Shown here in pieces: positions 1 through 24,534 of a stretch of 64,000 nt of DNA. A model generated the notes under the pieces. It saw only the letters and a list, made by a program, of their open reading frames with translations, did no database searches and was not told the DNA's origin. Origin of the DNA: Dendrophyllia cribrosa (taxonomy: Eukaryota; Cnidaria; Anthozoa; Scleractinia; Dendrophylliidae). Both the position numbers and the translations under genes were made by a program. Within the stretch, counting starts at the first letter, position 1. Every line of letters starts with the position of its first letter. Location of the stretch: positions 7,916,139 to 7,980,138 of the forward strand of contig JAJLRJ010000006.1 of assembly GCA_024195265.1 (NCBI GenBank). Direction: 5' to 3'.

Positions 1-330
1 CCAATCCTACCACTTAAAACGCGCGGCCATTTCAGAAACGTTTTCGTGAAGTCTTCGGAAATCTTCGTACTTTTAGCTATGTAACTTACTTAAAGGCTCA
101 GGAAGGCAAATTGTTGCATAAGTATGCTTTATTATGGTTTCGTTTAACGTTTAAATTGCTTTAAATGGATAAAGAAAAAAATTCAAATTTTTGGTTCATT
201 TGACCTTAAAGCTGAGTTCTCCCGACAACATTGGCGAAAGCGGGCTACATTTTTGACGTCAGTTGCCCGCGAGCGCAAGTGATCAGACAGAAAAAAAAAC
301 AACTATATAGCAAATCTCTTTATGATTGAT

Positions 331-426
331 CCCTCGGGAAACAGTGAATTTTGTTTCCCTCGAATCTCGATGTTCCCTCGACAACATCGAGATTCTCAGG
401 AAACAAAATTCACTGTTTCTCTCGGG
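331..426. repeat. Inverted repeat (hairpin)
   Basis: Arms of about 40 bases (331-374 and 383-426) are nearly perfect reverse complements around a loop of about 8 bases. Each arm contains the sequence AACAGTGAATTTTGTTTCC or its complement. It is probably a MITE-like foldback remnant inside the intron upstream of the terminal exon. Confidence 0.7.
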
Positions 427-641
427 ACCAGTGTTTAAGTGTTTATTGTTACACGTGGGGATTTCATCAACAGACCAAATGTTGAACTAAATTACAATAG
501 CCCTAATTAACAGGAGAAAACATAAAGATTCTGGTACATTGTAGTTGTAGTAAATGACGGCATCACGAAAATGGCCTATAGTCACACTTGGGGATTTTAT
601 CAACGGACTAAATGGTACCTTGGACATCATAATAAATAGTA

Positions 642-1130
642 CTACAAGAAAGTACTGCTCAATAGCTTTCATTTGAATGGTCACACTTTAGGATTTCATC
701 CACAGACTCAAAAGTTAGAACCACCTTGTACAGCGTAATAAACAGCACCACAGGAAAGTACTGCTCAATAGCTTTCATTTGAATGGTCACACTTTAGGAT
801 TTCATCCACAGACTCAAAAGTAAGAACCACCTTGTACAGCATAATAAACAGTACCACAGGAAAGTACTGCTCAATAGCTTTTATTTGAATGGTCACACTT
901 TAGGATTTCATCCACAGACTCAAAAGTAAGAACCACCTTGTACAGCATAATAAACAGCACCACAGGAAAGTACTGCTCAATAGCTTTCATTTGAATGGTC
1001 ACACTGTAGGGTTTTATACACAGACAGAAACGTTGGAACCACCCTTTACGGCATAATAAACAACACCACGGGAACGTACTGCTCAATAGTTTAAATTAAA
1101 TGGTCACACTTGGGGATTTCATCCACTATT
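642..1130. repeat. Tandem array, about 105-bp monomer
   Basis: Four to five head-to-tail units of about 105 bases contain TTTCATTTGAATGGTCACAC, then an ATTTCATCCACAGACTCAAAAG segment, then a variable spacer with 'cttgtacagcataataaaca', then 'aagtactgctcaata'. It is a longer-spaced subfamily of the 85-88 bp monomer seen at 38.3-38.9 kb. Short open frames on the minus strand come from this periodic sequence and are not genes. Confidence 0.8.
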
Positions 1131-1225
1131 CGATTCTGGAACTGATTAGTTTCTGAAAGGTTTCATTTCTTTTTTAACAATCTGCTCGAGGTAATTTCAT
1201 CTCAGTTGTGCGGTTCTCCTTGCAG

Positions 1226-1381
1226 GTTCTTCCGGGCCGAACTCACCCAGAGATCGCCATGAACAGTACCGGAGGATATTTGCTGTGCGGGATCACAGTC
1301 AACCCAGCCAACCCAGCCAACCCACCAGACACAGAGACACCAAGCCAAGCCAAGAAATTGAAACTGGACGAATGCGGTTAA
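1226..1381 (+). CDS. Terminal coding exon of an unidentified gene (5' part outside window)
   Basis: A polypyrimidine stretch ending in TTGCAG at 1225 is followed by 51 open codons and a TAA at 1379-1381. An AATAAA polyadenylation signal lies at 1393-1398, 12 bases after the stop. The peptide begins VLPGRTHPEIAMNSTGG and ends with a basic KKLKLDECG tail. It contains a short N-P-A repeat (NPANPANPP) and has no membrane segment. The KKLKLD stretch resembles a monopartite nuclear localisation signal of the c-Myc type; that is inference. The rest of the gene would lie left of the window, so positions 1-1225 would be its last intron, which holds a foldback and a tandem repeat. I do not recognise the family. 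The combination of acceptor, stop and poly(A) signal is the main support. Confidence 0.55.
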   Translation, partial: VLPGRTHPEIAMNSTGGYLLCGITVNPANPANPPDTETPSQAKKLKLDECG

Positions 1382-2274
1382 AATAGTTTGCTAATAAATT
1401 ATCATTTGTTTTTGTAGCGCTTTTGTTGTTCTCGTCTTCATTTCTCGTGTTTAGTTTTCTTTTCAAATATTTTCTTTCTTTTTTGTGTGGTTATAGCCAG
1501 CGACACGCGAGGCGATTTTATACGCTGATCGCCGCGATTTTGATCGCAAGCGAAAATCACAAGCGAATTTCGTCGTCCTCGCCGCTAATTTCCCTTTCGT
1601 AAACGGTCGATGCTATCATTAACATTCATTCTTAACCAAGCCTTTTGTAATAGTCGCTGCCATTTCTGCATGGATTAGGACGAAAGTATGCTATCATTAT
1701 TAGATAAAACTGGGTCTAGATAAGGCGATTGTTAAACCTAAGCTAGATTCACGCTTAGGTTAGATATATGGATAGGGTCACCCGTTATAGAGGTACCATT
1801 AAGAAAAGCGCCTTTTATAATTAATTTTATGGCAAAAATTCAGACATCATCGAACGTCATCTACGGGAGAAAATAAGCGTGGTTTTCCCACAGGAAGCCC
1901 AAGCTTACAGGGGCGGATCCAGGGGAGGGGTAGCCTGTTCCAGGCCAGCCAAAAAATAAAGAGAAAATTGTTTGCTGAAAGGACAGAGACGCAAAAAAAA
2001 TTGGACGGAGACCAAAAAAAATTGTTTGCAGCAGGTGCCGCATATAAAAAAATGTTTGCGTTTGACACTTGACATGGCTTTAATGGAAATACTCGTTCAT
2101 GTTTCAAGCAATCCAAAAACTCTATGCTCATCCCATGAATCTATTATATGGGGTGTTTTGTAAATTTTTGGGTATGTTTGGGAGGAAATAGTTTTTCTCA
2201 AAGGATTTGTAAAATTAAGAGAAATAAGAAATATTGAAAATTTTTGTGAAGTTTAAAAATAGAATTTGTAGTTA

Positions 2275-2450
2275 ATAATAGACCAATTCCGATATATTAA
2301 AATTCATGCTTGGCTTCGAGGCTTGGGGGAATAAAACAAAAGAAATCACATCGAGGTTCAGCGTTGAATTATTCATTTCTTTTGTTTTTTTTTACCCCAA
2401 GCCTCGGAGCCAAGTATGAATTTTAATACGTCGGAATTGGTCTATTAATA
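2275..2450. mobile_element. Foldback MITE-like element
   Basis: Terminal arms of about 55 bases (2275-2329 and 2395-2450) are reverse complements with a few mismatches. They start 'aataatagaccaattccga' and run into CGAGGCTTGGGG. The central 65 bases are non-coding. The flanks carry TTAATA-like sequence on both sides, which could be a short target duplication. It is non-autonomous: no open frame. Confidence 0.75.
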
Positions 2451-3082
2451 GGCGGACACCAAGTTAGTCCACCAACAACCTGGGGTACTCTTGCGTGGGT
2501 ATCAACTGTCTGTTGGTGTTCCAAAACTCATTTTCTTTCTTCTATCCCTTCTTTAAACCTCTTCAAATTTCATTCAAATTCGTGTTTACCCCCCGCCTTA
2601 ATGAAAATTTGCGTCGATTCCTGTTTCGTTTCACCCGTTTCTAGGGCTTTATCTACACAGGGTGGGATGAAAATGAAAAAATCAGCTTGCCCTTCGGGCA
2701 AGCTGCTACTTTAGTTTACTAGCCCGGAGCTCTGAAGAGCTAGCCCAAAAGTAAATTAATTACTAAAACAAACAAATTTAAACAAGGGATGAATATTACA
2801 CCAAGAGGCAAAAAATCTCCAACTGTGTTGGCTCCCGACGGCGAATGTTGCGGAATAAATTATAAATTACGAGAAAAACTTATTTTTGCGCTGGTTATGA
2901 AAGTTATGATCAATTGATCAATGAAACTAGTACTCTGATTCTTTCGCCTTTGGATAATTAAAATATCTTGCAAGTCCTTTCGGAAGTTTGATACAACAAA
3001 AATAACACATTTTATATTAGTATTACGTGACTTGCTTGCGAGTATCAAGAGATTAAATTACGCACGGCGTTCTACGCGTACA

Positions 3083-3264
3083 TAGCCTGTTCCAGGCGTT
3101 CAGATAGCGGGGAAAGCGCGAATAGTTGGGGAAGGCGCGAAGAAAGGCGAGCGAAAAAAAGCGGGGAGATTGGGGATTGGGCCGCATTTTTTTCGCTCGC
3201 TTTTCTTCGCGCCTTCCACAACTATTAGCACTTTTCCCACTATCTGAACGCCTGGAACAGGCTA
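3083..3264. mobile_element. Foldback MITE-like element
   Basis: Termini TAGCCTGTTCCAGGCGTTCA (3083) and its complement ending at 3264 bracket an almost fully palindromic 182 bases. Both strands show overlapping short open frames, which is a consequence of the palindrome. A partial relative of the terminus (TAGCCTGTTCCAGGCCAGCC) occurs at about 1929. Confidence 0.75.
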
Positions 3265-4059
3265 ACGCATACATGGCAAACGGCAGCTTGCAGTTTATTA
3301 TCCTTACTTTTCCTCGAATCGTAAAATAAATCCACTAGAAAAATCGAAGTTACATGTAGTTCACATGTTCATGAGTTTGAGAAACATGAAACTACTCACT
3401 TTCCCATGGAAATGGCAAACGGCAGACGGCAAAAATATTTGCCGTTCGTGGGAAAAACAATCCAGTATTACTTAACGCAACGACTGTGTCGGCAAATGTC
3501 TCGTTCAAGTTGTCTAGCTTGTTTAAAGAAAACGGTCTTAATCGACAAGACAGATCCTAACTGGTTTACTTTGAACTTAATACAACAGTGATTTTAAAGA
3601 CCTAAAAGCAGAGGAGTGAGAACACAATTACGGCCGCTACTGTAAATTTTAATTATTTACGAAAACGCATCATTCAATTCCATTTCTTTTGTTCCCTGTT
3701 GATATTTTCTTACATTTTTAAAATGTTCCTCACATTCACTTTCACTAGAGAACTGTTTACATGTATTACACACTTCTTATTTTAATTCTTAACTTAATGA
3801 TGAGAAAAGGCAACAAATATTGCTTGCCCGTCGGGCAAACTCCGACAAAAAGACGCTAGCCCGACGGGTCGCTTCACTAGCCCCGGGCTATCGGACAGCG
3901 CTTTTGTCGCGCCCTGCTACATTCAACATAACAATATTAAAGACGGGGGTGAGCTTAATAAATTTCTTCCTCCATAACAAAAAGAGGGGGTGGCTTAATC
4001 GAAGATTTTAGTAAGGAAGATTAAAAGTACCTTACGAGCTAGTTTCGTTGTAAGGGCCC

Positions 4060-5080
4060 AGGGGCGGATGCAGGATTTTCTTATGGGCCGAGCAGGGATC
4101 CATTTCTCGGAAGTCCCGATAATCTTTCTGTCCCGGAGCAAGATTTTAAAATAATAATCTGTAGAATGGTGATGTAGCTTTAACCCACCAATTAGCCTGA
4201 CTTGTTTTTTTTATACGCTGTGGCTTTTAAAACCAACAAAATTAAAATCTTTAATATAAACAATGCGCACATAACGTAGGTTTTCCGTCCCGAAACGTTA
4301 TCGGGACTGGGACCCGTTTCTCGAAAGCCCCGATACCTTAATTATGTGCGTAATGTCTTCATTAATAATTTAAATTGTGTTGGTTTAGAAAGTTAAGCAA
4401 CAAAATTCTACGTTGACGAAACAAGTCGGGCTGGTTTGAGGGCTAAAAACTGCATCACCTTTTTATAGATTCTGATTTTGAAAAAAAGTTCCGGGCCCGA
4501 AAAGTTATCGGGACTTTCGAGAAACGGGTCCCTGGCCCGGCTAGCGGGACGCCAGATTTGTTTCGTGCGTTCATATGGAAATTTGTAGCGCGGTTTCTGG
4601 GATGAAATTGTGTTCGTGATCATAGCATGCACGAAAATATCAACTTACGATTTTATTTGCTGTAATTCTGAAAATTCTTAAACCTTTACTCATTCAGCAT
4701 CGAGAAATCATTTTTTGCCTAAAAAAGAACTGAAATCTAAAAAATAGTTCGAAATGCGAATCTTGCGCTCCGGTCTTTAACAGAAACACATGAGTATTTG
4801 AATAACCGGGTTTGCCTGTTCATGTGGGAACATTTCCAGCCTGGCGTGCGTTTCTCAAATCTCCCGAAGACGTTTCGGGCCCGAAAAGCCCATTTTCTGT
4901 GCAGGCGGTCTGTTTACCAAAAGAGATTCAATTTTCGTTCGTTTTGAGAGATAAGCAATAAAATCCTATATTGACGAGGAACTTTGCACTGGTCAGTTCG
5001 GACTAAAAACTTCACCGCCACTTGAAACAAATTGAAATTCAAACATGCCGTCTCTTCGCTAAACGGTTCGAGGCCCTCGT
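4060..5080. repeat. Cluster of diverged inverted repeat copies
   Basis: Several copies of a module reading 'cgataacttttcgggcccg' next to 'gggacccgtttctcgaaag' occur in both orientations (about 4100-4130, 4290-4345, 4480-4540, 4850-4890). Together they form a large degenerate foldback. No coding potential is seen. The boundary 'aggggcggatgcaggattt' at 4060 resembles an interspersed-repeat end also seen at about 1910 (ggggcggatccagggg). Confidence 0.5.
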
Positions 5081-7116
5081 TTTTCCAAAAGGCTTGACAA
5101 GTGAGAATAAAACACAAAATTACGCAACAGCAAGAAGATCGATCTCTATTTTTCAGTGTCATTAGACAGATTTTATGCGTGTTCCTTAAAACAGCATAAA
5201 TTATCAACCAGCCGGGCATGAAACGCGAATGAAAATTTATGACAACTGATGTGTAGAAAAAAAATCGCAAACATGTTTTGGGGATCGAAACTTGTTTTGC
5301 TGAAATACAGAGAACTGTTTTGGAATTGGCGTGGATCCATAGCGTATGTATACATGGACTAGGTACCTCACAGGGTGAACTAATTGCGCCTCGAGGCTAA
5401 GTTTACACTAAAGGAAAAGAAACAGATCCGTAAATGTTATCGGATTCGTCACATACAGAATATTTGGCTTGGTGAAGCCTTTCCACTACAGGATGTGAAT
5501 TCAAGCGGAGATAGAGACAATCATCGGCCAAAATGTAAAAATAAAATATCTTCGACAGAAGTTTAACAGTGTGCAAATGACACTCCGTGATAAAAACTTT
5601 TCCTCTGGATCGGGAGAACTCCGCTTACTGAGTTCCAAGCAGAATTCTGAACGTAAAAGGTCGCAATAAGAGAAAAAGAGACTGTGAGATGTTTATTCGC
5701 CAAAAAATAAGTTAATCAACTATACCAAAATTATATATCAGTTTCCAAAGATGTGCAATAAAATTAATCATTTTAAGGTGGCTCCTTAGTGGAGAGTTTT
5801 AACAAAAGCACCTCACTAACTTCATGAGTTAAATAATAAAGCCTTATTTTCTTTCTTGCAATTTGGGTTCACAAAATTTAACAATAAAGGAGGTCAACAT
5901 ATTTATGCTGATTTATCAGCTGTCGCTTTCATTTTTTTGGTAATGGCCGTTGCCATGACATCAGAGCATCTGAAGAATGGCAAATGTTGTGCAAGAATTT
6001 AATATTTCGCTAGTTTCCTTCGGTGATTTCTTTCTAAATTTTCGCAGATTTTGAGATACTAACCTTACCTTTCAAATGCATATTATTCGTTTTTGAAAAA
6101 AATGTATAGGAGCAATTCGGTTTGAATAGTTAAATACAATTGCGTGATATTGCGAAAACCGTCTTAACGACCCTATGTTTTTTTCCTTCCGAAAGGTTGG
6201 CCGTAACTATTTCCGCAAGAGAGCAAAAGTTTAAAAATAAGTCACCAAAGGAAACAAGAAATAATAAGAATTACGGGACAATTCTTTAAAACGAACTGGC
6301 TGCTGATCAGTGATTTACGAATTACGCTGAAAACTCTGAAGAACGTGTTGTATAAAATAACAAGAAGGAGTGTATAAGCTAATCTGTTTCCCGGGAATAC
6401 GGGCATTTGATCCAGTTTATGAGCCTTGGATGGGGCATGTGCATTACGTCCATTTGACGCCATCTGATCTCTTGCAGAAATATAAAATTCGGGCTAGAGA
6501 CAGCGCCCCTAGCAGTCTATAGAGGGTCTGGATGAGGTTTAACTGATAGCTGTGAATTGGCCAAAAATTTATCTGATACCTGAGATTCCAGCACACCTAT
6601 CTGTGCCCTCCCTATAGTCGTTATATGCGGACTATTCTACAGTTTTGCCGATGATGGAGCTGGTAGCTTTAGCTTTCTAGCTATTTCAGGGCGAAAAGAG
6701 GGCGGAAACGGAAATCGGTTCATCACAAGGGGCGTGGGACAGTAATGATCTGCTATGGGCGTAGATATCTTAAAGTTGACTCCTAACCTTTAAGCTCTCA
6801 GTAAGGTAGTATACAGCATGTAATTAGACAAAAATATAATATAAATGTAAAATTTGATTGTGCTACATAGTGAAAAACAAATTAAACAATACTACGTGAA
6901 AATCTATATTGCTCAGTAACTATCCTTAAAGTGGTAACACAAATTGGAACGTTTAACGGTCTGGCTTATATACGTGACTGAGGTTGTATCAAGCTACTAG
7001 CAGTTTGACCTTGAGGGTAACAGTGACTGATTGAATATATCATGCTTTTAGTACCGCATTCTTACGACATGTGATATAATTGACTATTCCCCGCCTACGA
7101 CTTTTTAAAATGTATT

Positions 7117-7260
7117 AACCCTCTTTCTCCCAAGAGTGCCAAACATCAAAATTAAAAAAAAAATTAAAAATGATTTTGTAAATTAAATATTAAAATGGTA
7201 CTATGCAAAAGTACTGCAGAAGAGGTTTAATACAAACATACACACCTTAGTTGGGCTAAA
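7117..7260 (-). repeat. Truncated copy of the VNTR-bearing element
   Basis: The sequence 'ctcccaagagtgccaaacat' followed by 'caaaagtactgcagaagagg' is the reverse complement of the tail plus the beginning of a monomer of the element described at 18.0, 19.2, 32.0 and 38.3 kb. Only part of one monomer is left. Confidence 0.55.
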
Positions 7261-7929
7261 AATTAAACGGGGGCAGAGACCAGCGAGATTGCGGTCAGGA
7301 AAAATAAATTTATTCATTCATAAAGTTGAGCGCTTTTGAAAAGTTGTGATTTATCGTGAAATCGCAAAATTCCTGTCCCACATATACACCCCATTCGAAT
7401 ATTCATGGAACCCGAGGTCATATATCTGGGAAACAAATTATCATCAATAGGCAGGAGGTATAGTCATTCTGCGCCTGGATCCTTACTTCACGATACTCCC
7501 CTGGGGCATCCACAGGCTTTTCTCGCGCTCTCGTCTCTTCATATTACGCCTCTTATGTCTCTTATGTTGTAAAAATAAATATATTTTACTTCCATTGTAC
7601 CTGAAGAAGGCTGGTTTGGCCAGCCGCAATATAGTACTCAAAAAACTAAAAAATCTACGTTGTATCGGTCTCTTGATCTGCTTCGACATTGATAAGCGTG
7701 CTCCTGTTAAATTTCCAGGCTGCTCGATTACAAAATTTCTCGAAATTACGGAACCAGTATCTGCGCTATTTTAAGAGATATGACCCTCAGACTTAATTAT
7801 AGCCATCTCTCCGCTTTTCTTCAGGAGAGACGAGAGGCCAAGCCAATTATCGACAATATCAGGTGATATGATAAGGTAAAACTTAACAGTGACCCCCCTG
7901 ATGGGTCACGGATAACCTACTACAGCCCT

Positions 7930-7960
7930 CCCCCCCCCCCCCCCCCCCCCCCTCCCCCCT
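7930..7960. repeat. Poly(dC) run (23 C, then T, then 6 C)
   Basis: It is one of about a dozen long G or C homopolymers in the window and lies in unique intergenic sequence. Confidence 0.95.
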
Positions 7961-8098
7961 CCGACACACCCCAGCTATACAGAAGTTTTTAAACGTATAA
8001 CTTCAACGTATATGCATACTAGCTTTACTGCAGCAATAAAATAAACAATAAATAAACAGTTCTGCGTGGAGAATCCAGACTTGCTTCTTGGTCATAAC

Positions 8099-8190
8099 GG
8101 TGTGTGTGTGTGTGTGTGACGGAGCGGGAGGGAGGGAGGTTGGGGGGAGGGGAGTGAGAATGATTCAGAATAAATAAATAAATAAATAAA
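8099..8190. repeat. TG microsatellite, G-rich stretch and AAAT microsatellite
   Basis: A (TG)n tract at 8099-8118 is followed by a run of G-triplets and G-tetrads (8122-8155, potential quadruplex) and then an (AAAT)n tract at about 8170-8190. Confidence 0.85.
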
Positions 8191-9413
8191 CGCAATTTTC
8201 GGCCCCCTGCGCGTTTTTCTTCCTTAGATCAACCACTGGTTCTGTGAGAGAGCAAGAAAAGTCGGTGTTTAACATTACAAATTGCCAGTTAAACAATATC
8301 GATAATGCAAACGCGTGGTGCGTGGGAGGCATATCACAACTGTACCTAATGCAGCCTAATGTTACGGTCTGAGTCGAGAAATGTTGCGGATTAGTTCCGC
8401 CTGAAGTTGTCAACTGAGCGAGTTATACAACCATACAACACTGTACCGGAGTTATAACATGGACTACATGGAGAGACGAATCAATAAACAGATGAATATT
8501 CAATGTCTTTGAGGTCCCTTGAGGTTTAGAGTGAACAACTTTGTACACATGCGGGTAAAGAGAACAGAAAATTTCGGAAACAATCTGTCAATAGATTTTC
8601 TTGTTGCGGGGTATAAAAAGATCTAGACCAAACGTTGACTGTCTTTCCTAACATAATATAAAATCCCTCGTTTATTGACCTGATAAATCATGGTCAGTGA
8701 AAGGCATTACATATTCCATTCTTTTATTGTGCTAAATCACTAACGAAATCGTCTATCTTCCAATTATAAATCGTTCGTTTATATAGTCATGTCTAATTTT
8801 AGACATGACTTCAAAGGAAGAGCAGCTTTTATGAAGTCAGTCTTGGACTGGGGGATTCCCCGATAAGCCACGAGTTGTTTGTTGGTATATAATTAGTTTT
8901 GCCGATCTCTGCTGTTTTTGCCGCTCTTTTGAGAAAAATCTGCAAAAACAAGAGCCCAAAAAGTGTATTTGCATTTTTTTTTTGCTTCCATTTTTTTTCG
9001 GAGAAAACAAAGAAAATGCGAAGGAGTGATATCAGGATAAAATGTCAAGAAAATGAGAAATAAACAGAATGCCATTAGTAAAATGTCAATATTGTCAAAA
9101 TAACTCACAGATTTTTATTTACTCCCTCACAAGTTTAAATGCAAGGACGAGAGGAAATCCAAAGTTCTTGGCTTGTTGTCACGGCAACAGGGCTGAATGT
9201 CAACTCATGGAAGGACGGCAAGACCTTTGTACCAATCAAACATCTGATATCGGGCACGTGACGAAATGGCAACCGCGCCCGGCCTTGGGTCTTCATCCAT
9301 TTTGAAGTTCAGGATTTTTCAAATGCAACCTGATTGTTTATGCGCCATGATTGCAACGGAGTGCAGCGAATTTCTACAGGCTGGGCAGTCAAAGCTCTAA
9401 TTTGATTCGGTAG

Positions 9414-21849
<12,436 letters not shown>

Positions 21850-22464
21850 TGTTTCAAGTCATTTCTTTTATTCCCAGGCTCAAATCTTCGTTATGTAAAG
21901 TGGTTTTAACTTTTGAGTTTGTGAGTGAAATCCTACGTTGTTACCATTCAAATGAAAGCTAATAAGCAGTAGTTTCTTAGAGTTTCACGAAATAATATAT
22001 TGGGTTTTCTTGCATTTCGTAAACTGTGGAGAATAGTTTTTATGGAATAATCACCTAAAGATTTCATTTACAGACTCAAATTAGCACCACGTTACCTGAA
22101 CTAAGGTTTGACTCCAGAGGAGTGAAAGGTTCTTATCGGTTAACCAATCGGAAAAAACAAGTGCCGTTTTTCGTTTATCTACGTAAATACTCCCGAATTT
22201 TTTCCGATTCTTTTTAACCAACTAGAAAATTGCGCAAGTGCTCGCAAGCGTTCTGACAATTTCGTAGCGGGTTGTGGTCATCGAGAGTCATCACATTTTT
22301 AAAGCGATTGCTTTGGTTTTGCATTGCTACGCTTTTTTATTGGCTAAAATAATCTCGTGCCACTTAATCAACCAATCAGAAGTGAAACCAAAACCGACTT
22401 GCTCGCGCGTGTTTTCCCCCGCTTGGTGCTGTACACGTATTTGGGTCGAGTTCTGATTGGTTCA

Positions 22465-22628
22465 TAGGATAGGCCTTTATCACGCGGCGGCCATGTTGAC
22501 TCCCCGGAGAATAAAATGCTTTGTTTCCCCCCCCCCCCCAGCCTCGCAGTGAAAAAGTTGAAAACGAGGTTGGGCGGGTAAAAATCTTTTGTTTTTATAC
22601 AAAATGGCGGGGCGTGATAAAGGCCTAT
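22465..22628. mobile_element. Short-TIR element
   Basis: The ends ATAGGCCTTTATCACGC and its near-complement 'gcgtgataaaggcctat' enclose about 165 bases, including a 13-C run at 22527-22539. CCAT/ATGG sequence extends the similarity inward. Confidence 0.65.
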
Positions 22629-24180
22629 TGGCGGTATTTGTTGTGATTTGTCAGAGTAATTACTAAGGTTTTACTGCTCAAGGATACCTTTTCGTACAAA
22701 AACCGTGAGCTTATTTTTATCCAAAGAGACGGAATTCCGATCGGAAGCGGTGCTTGTTTTCCCGAGCCGATAACGCGAACGTACTTTGTAGCGTGTGTTT
22801 TAGCACTACGCTGGAGCTCTAATTTCTTTTTAATAGACCATTTTAGAATTTCATCCACACATATAAAAGGCAGAACTATCTTGCACAGCATCGTAAACAG
22901 CTGCACATGAAAGTGCTATGTACTCGGTAGCTTTCATTTAAATGGTGCACTTAAGGATTTCATCCACAGACTCAAAAGTTAGAGCAACCTTGAAATAGCA
23001 TCATATGTAGCACCACATGGAAGTACCGCTCAGCAGCATTAAAAAAAGGCCCGTCACACTAAACATTTCCATTCATAGACATGAACGTAATTACACTTAA
23101 GGTTAGACACTGAGAATTTAGAGGGTTCATAACGTGAATTGACATTAAGTATTAACGATTTATAGGGTCTGTTGTCTCTTGACAAAGATAATGTGCACAA
23201 CGTTTTGACCCTTTTTTCCCAATATCAAAATTCAAATTCTCCTTTCTTGTATCCAAACCTTTCTTATAGAAGTAATGGGGAGAAGTTGCTAAAATATCAC
23301 GAGAATTCATATTAAGTGATCATATCCTTAATTCTCATGACCTCCCAGATTGATTAGGCATTCACATTACAAGGAGAAATTTGATGTTGATCACTTGGGG
23401 ATAAAAGGGTTGAAATCACTTAGTTTCTCAGCAACCTTTTCATTCTTCCAAAGTTTGCGTTTTTCAAGATTTGTAAAAAGTAAGTTGCGTTGCAAGCAAC
23501 GAATTCAAACCAATTTGATTTTGCTTTTTTATCGACCAAATTTCGTGATTTCGGTTTTTTTTTTTAAAGAAATCGCAAAAATGCTACGTTTTCATTTATA
23601 ACGTTATTCATTTATAAGCCGCGTATGCATTTGTTCAAATCATGGGAAAACTAGTACATAGTAAGGCAATTTTGGGCCAACAAAATAACGATTTGTTTCG
23701 GCATAATATAACTACGAGTAGTCTTGGTCCTCTCAGGAGATATTCCAGCGAAGGAAGCTCGCGCGCGCGATAGTCGCCTTCCGCGAGTGGACGCGACTGT
23801 CGCGCGCGTTGTCTCTGTCGCTTGACTTTACCACTGAGAGAAAAGAGAAAATACTCGATTTCTACAGCGCAATCTGCGTTTCCACGTTGTTAATTACTCT
23901 ATGTATAATTCATGAAGCTTGGTTTCTCCCGGTGAGAAATTTGTCCCGAATTTATGAGAATTTTATTTGTTTCCAGACAGACGTGTTTGTAAAATGTATT
24001 TGGAGCACATGCTTCATGGTCTTTCAGACGAAAGAGCGAGAAATAATGATTAGTTGTGAAAGGCCAAAACAAAAAGACCTGACTAATATATATTTAGCAC
24101 CAGAGGGATGCAAACATCCTTTGCGGACGTTTATTAAAGAAATGGGAAAGAACGTGGTGACGATATTTTTTTATGGGAAA

Positions 24181-24208
24181 GGGGGGGGGGGGGGGGGGGG
24201 GGGGGGGG
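24181..24208. repeat. Poly(dG) run, 28 bases
   Basis: It is an uninterrupted G homopolymer on the plus strand in intergenic sequence. Confidence 0.95.
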
Positions 24209-24421
24209 TAAAGTCGGCGAGTAACAGGCCTGGAGCTTAACACTTTTTGTAGCATGAGGCACCCACTCCACCCTGAATGGGATGTTAGTCCATCATAGTG
24301 TCGCCTCAGCATGTTCACAATAAAGACATGTCCTTGTCGTCAACTTCCACTAAGTCAGTTAAAAAGTTATTGGGGCCATCTCGTGCAATACGTTAAAAGC
24401 AAAGACGCACGCATAGAGAAA

Positions 24422-24534
24422 ACCGGCCTGACTAATCGATGGAAATCGATCATGTTGAAAAAGTCAAAAACGTTTCCTCATCGATTTCCTATATCCGATT
24501 AATTGGCATCGATTTCATCGATTGGTCAGGCCGG
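24422..24534. mobile_element. Foldback MITE-like element
   Basis: The left arm 'ccggcctgactaatcgatgg' and right arm ending 'cgattggtcaggccgg' are inverted repeats, with an ATCGAT-rich interior in both arms. Confidence 0.7.

Noticed and set aside
3053..3329. Pair of opposed ORFs
   Set aside because: They arise from the palindromic MITE at 3083-3264, where both strands have almost the same sequence.
23809..24240. 143-codon plus-strand ORF
   Set aside because: It ends through a 28-G run read as polyglycine and has no domain pattern or splice context.
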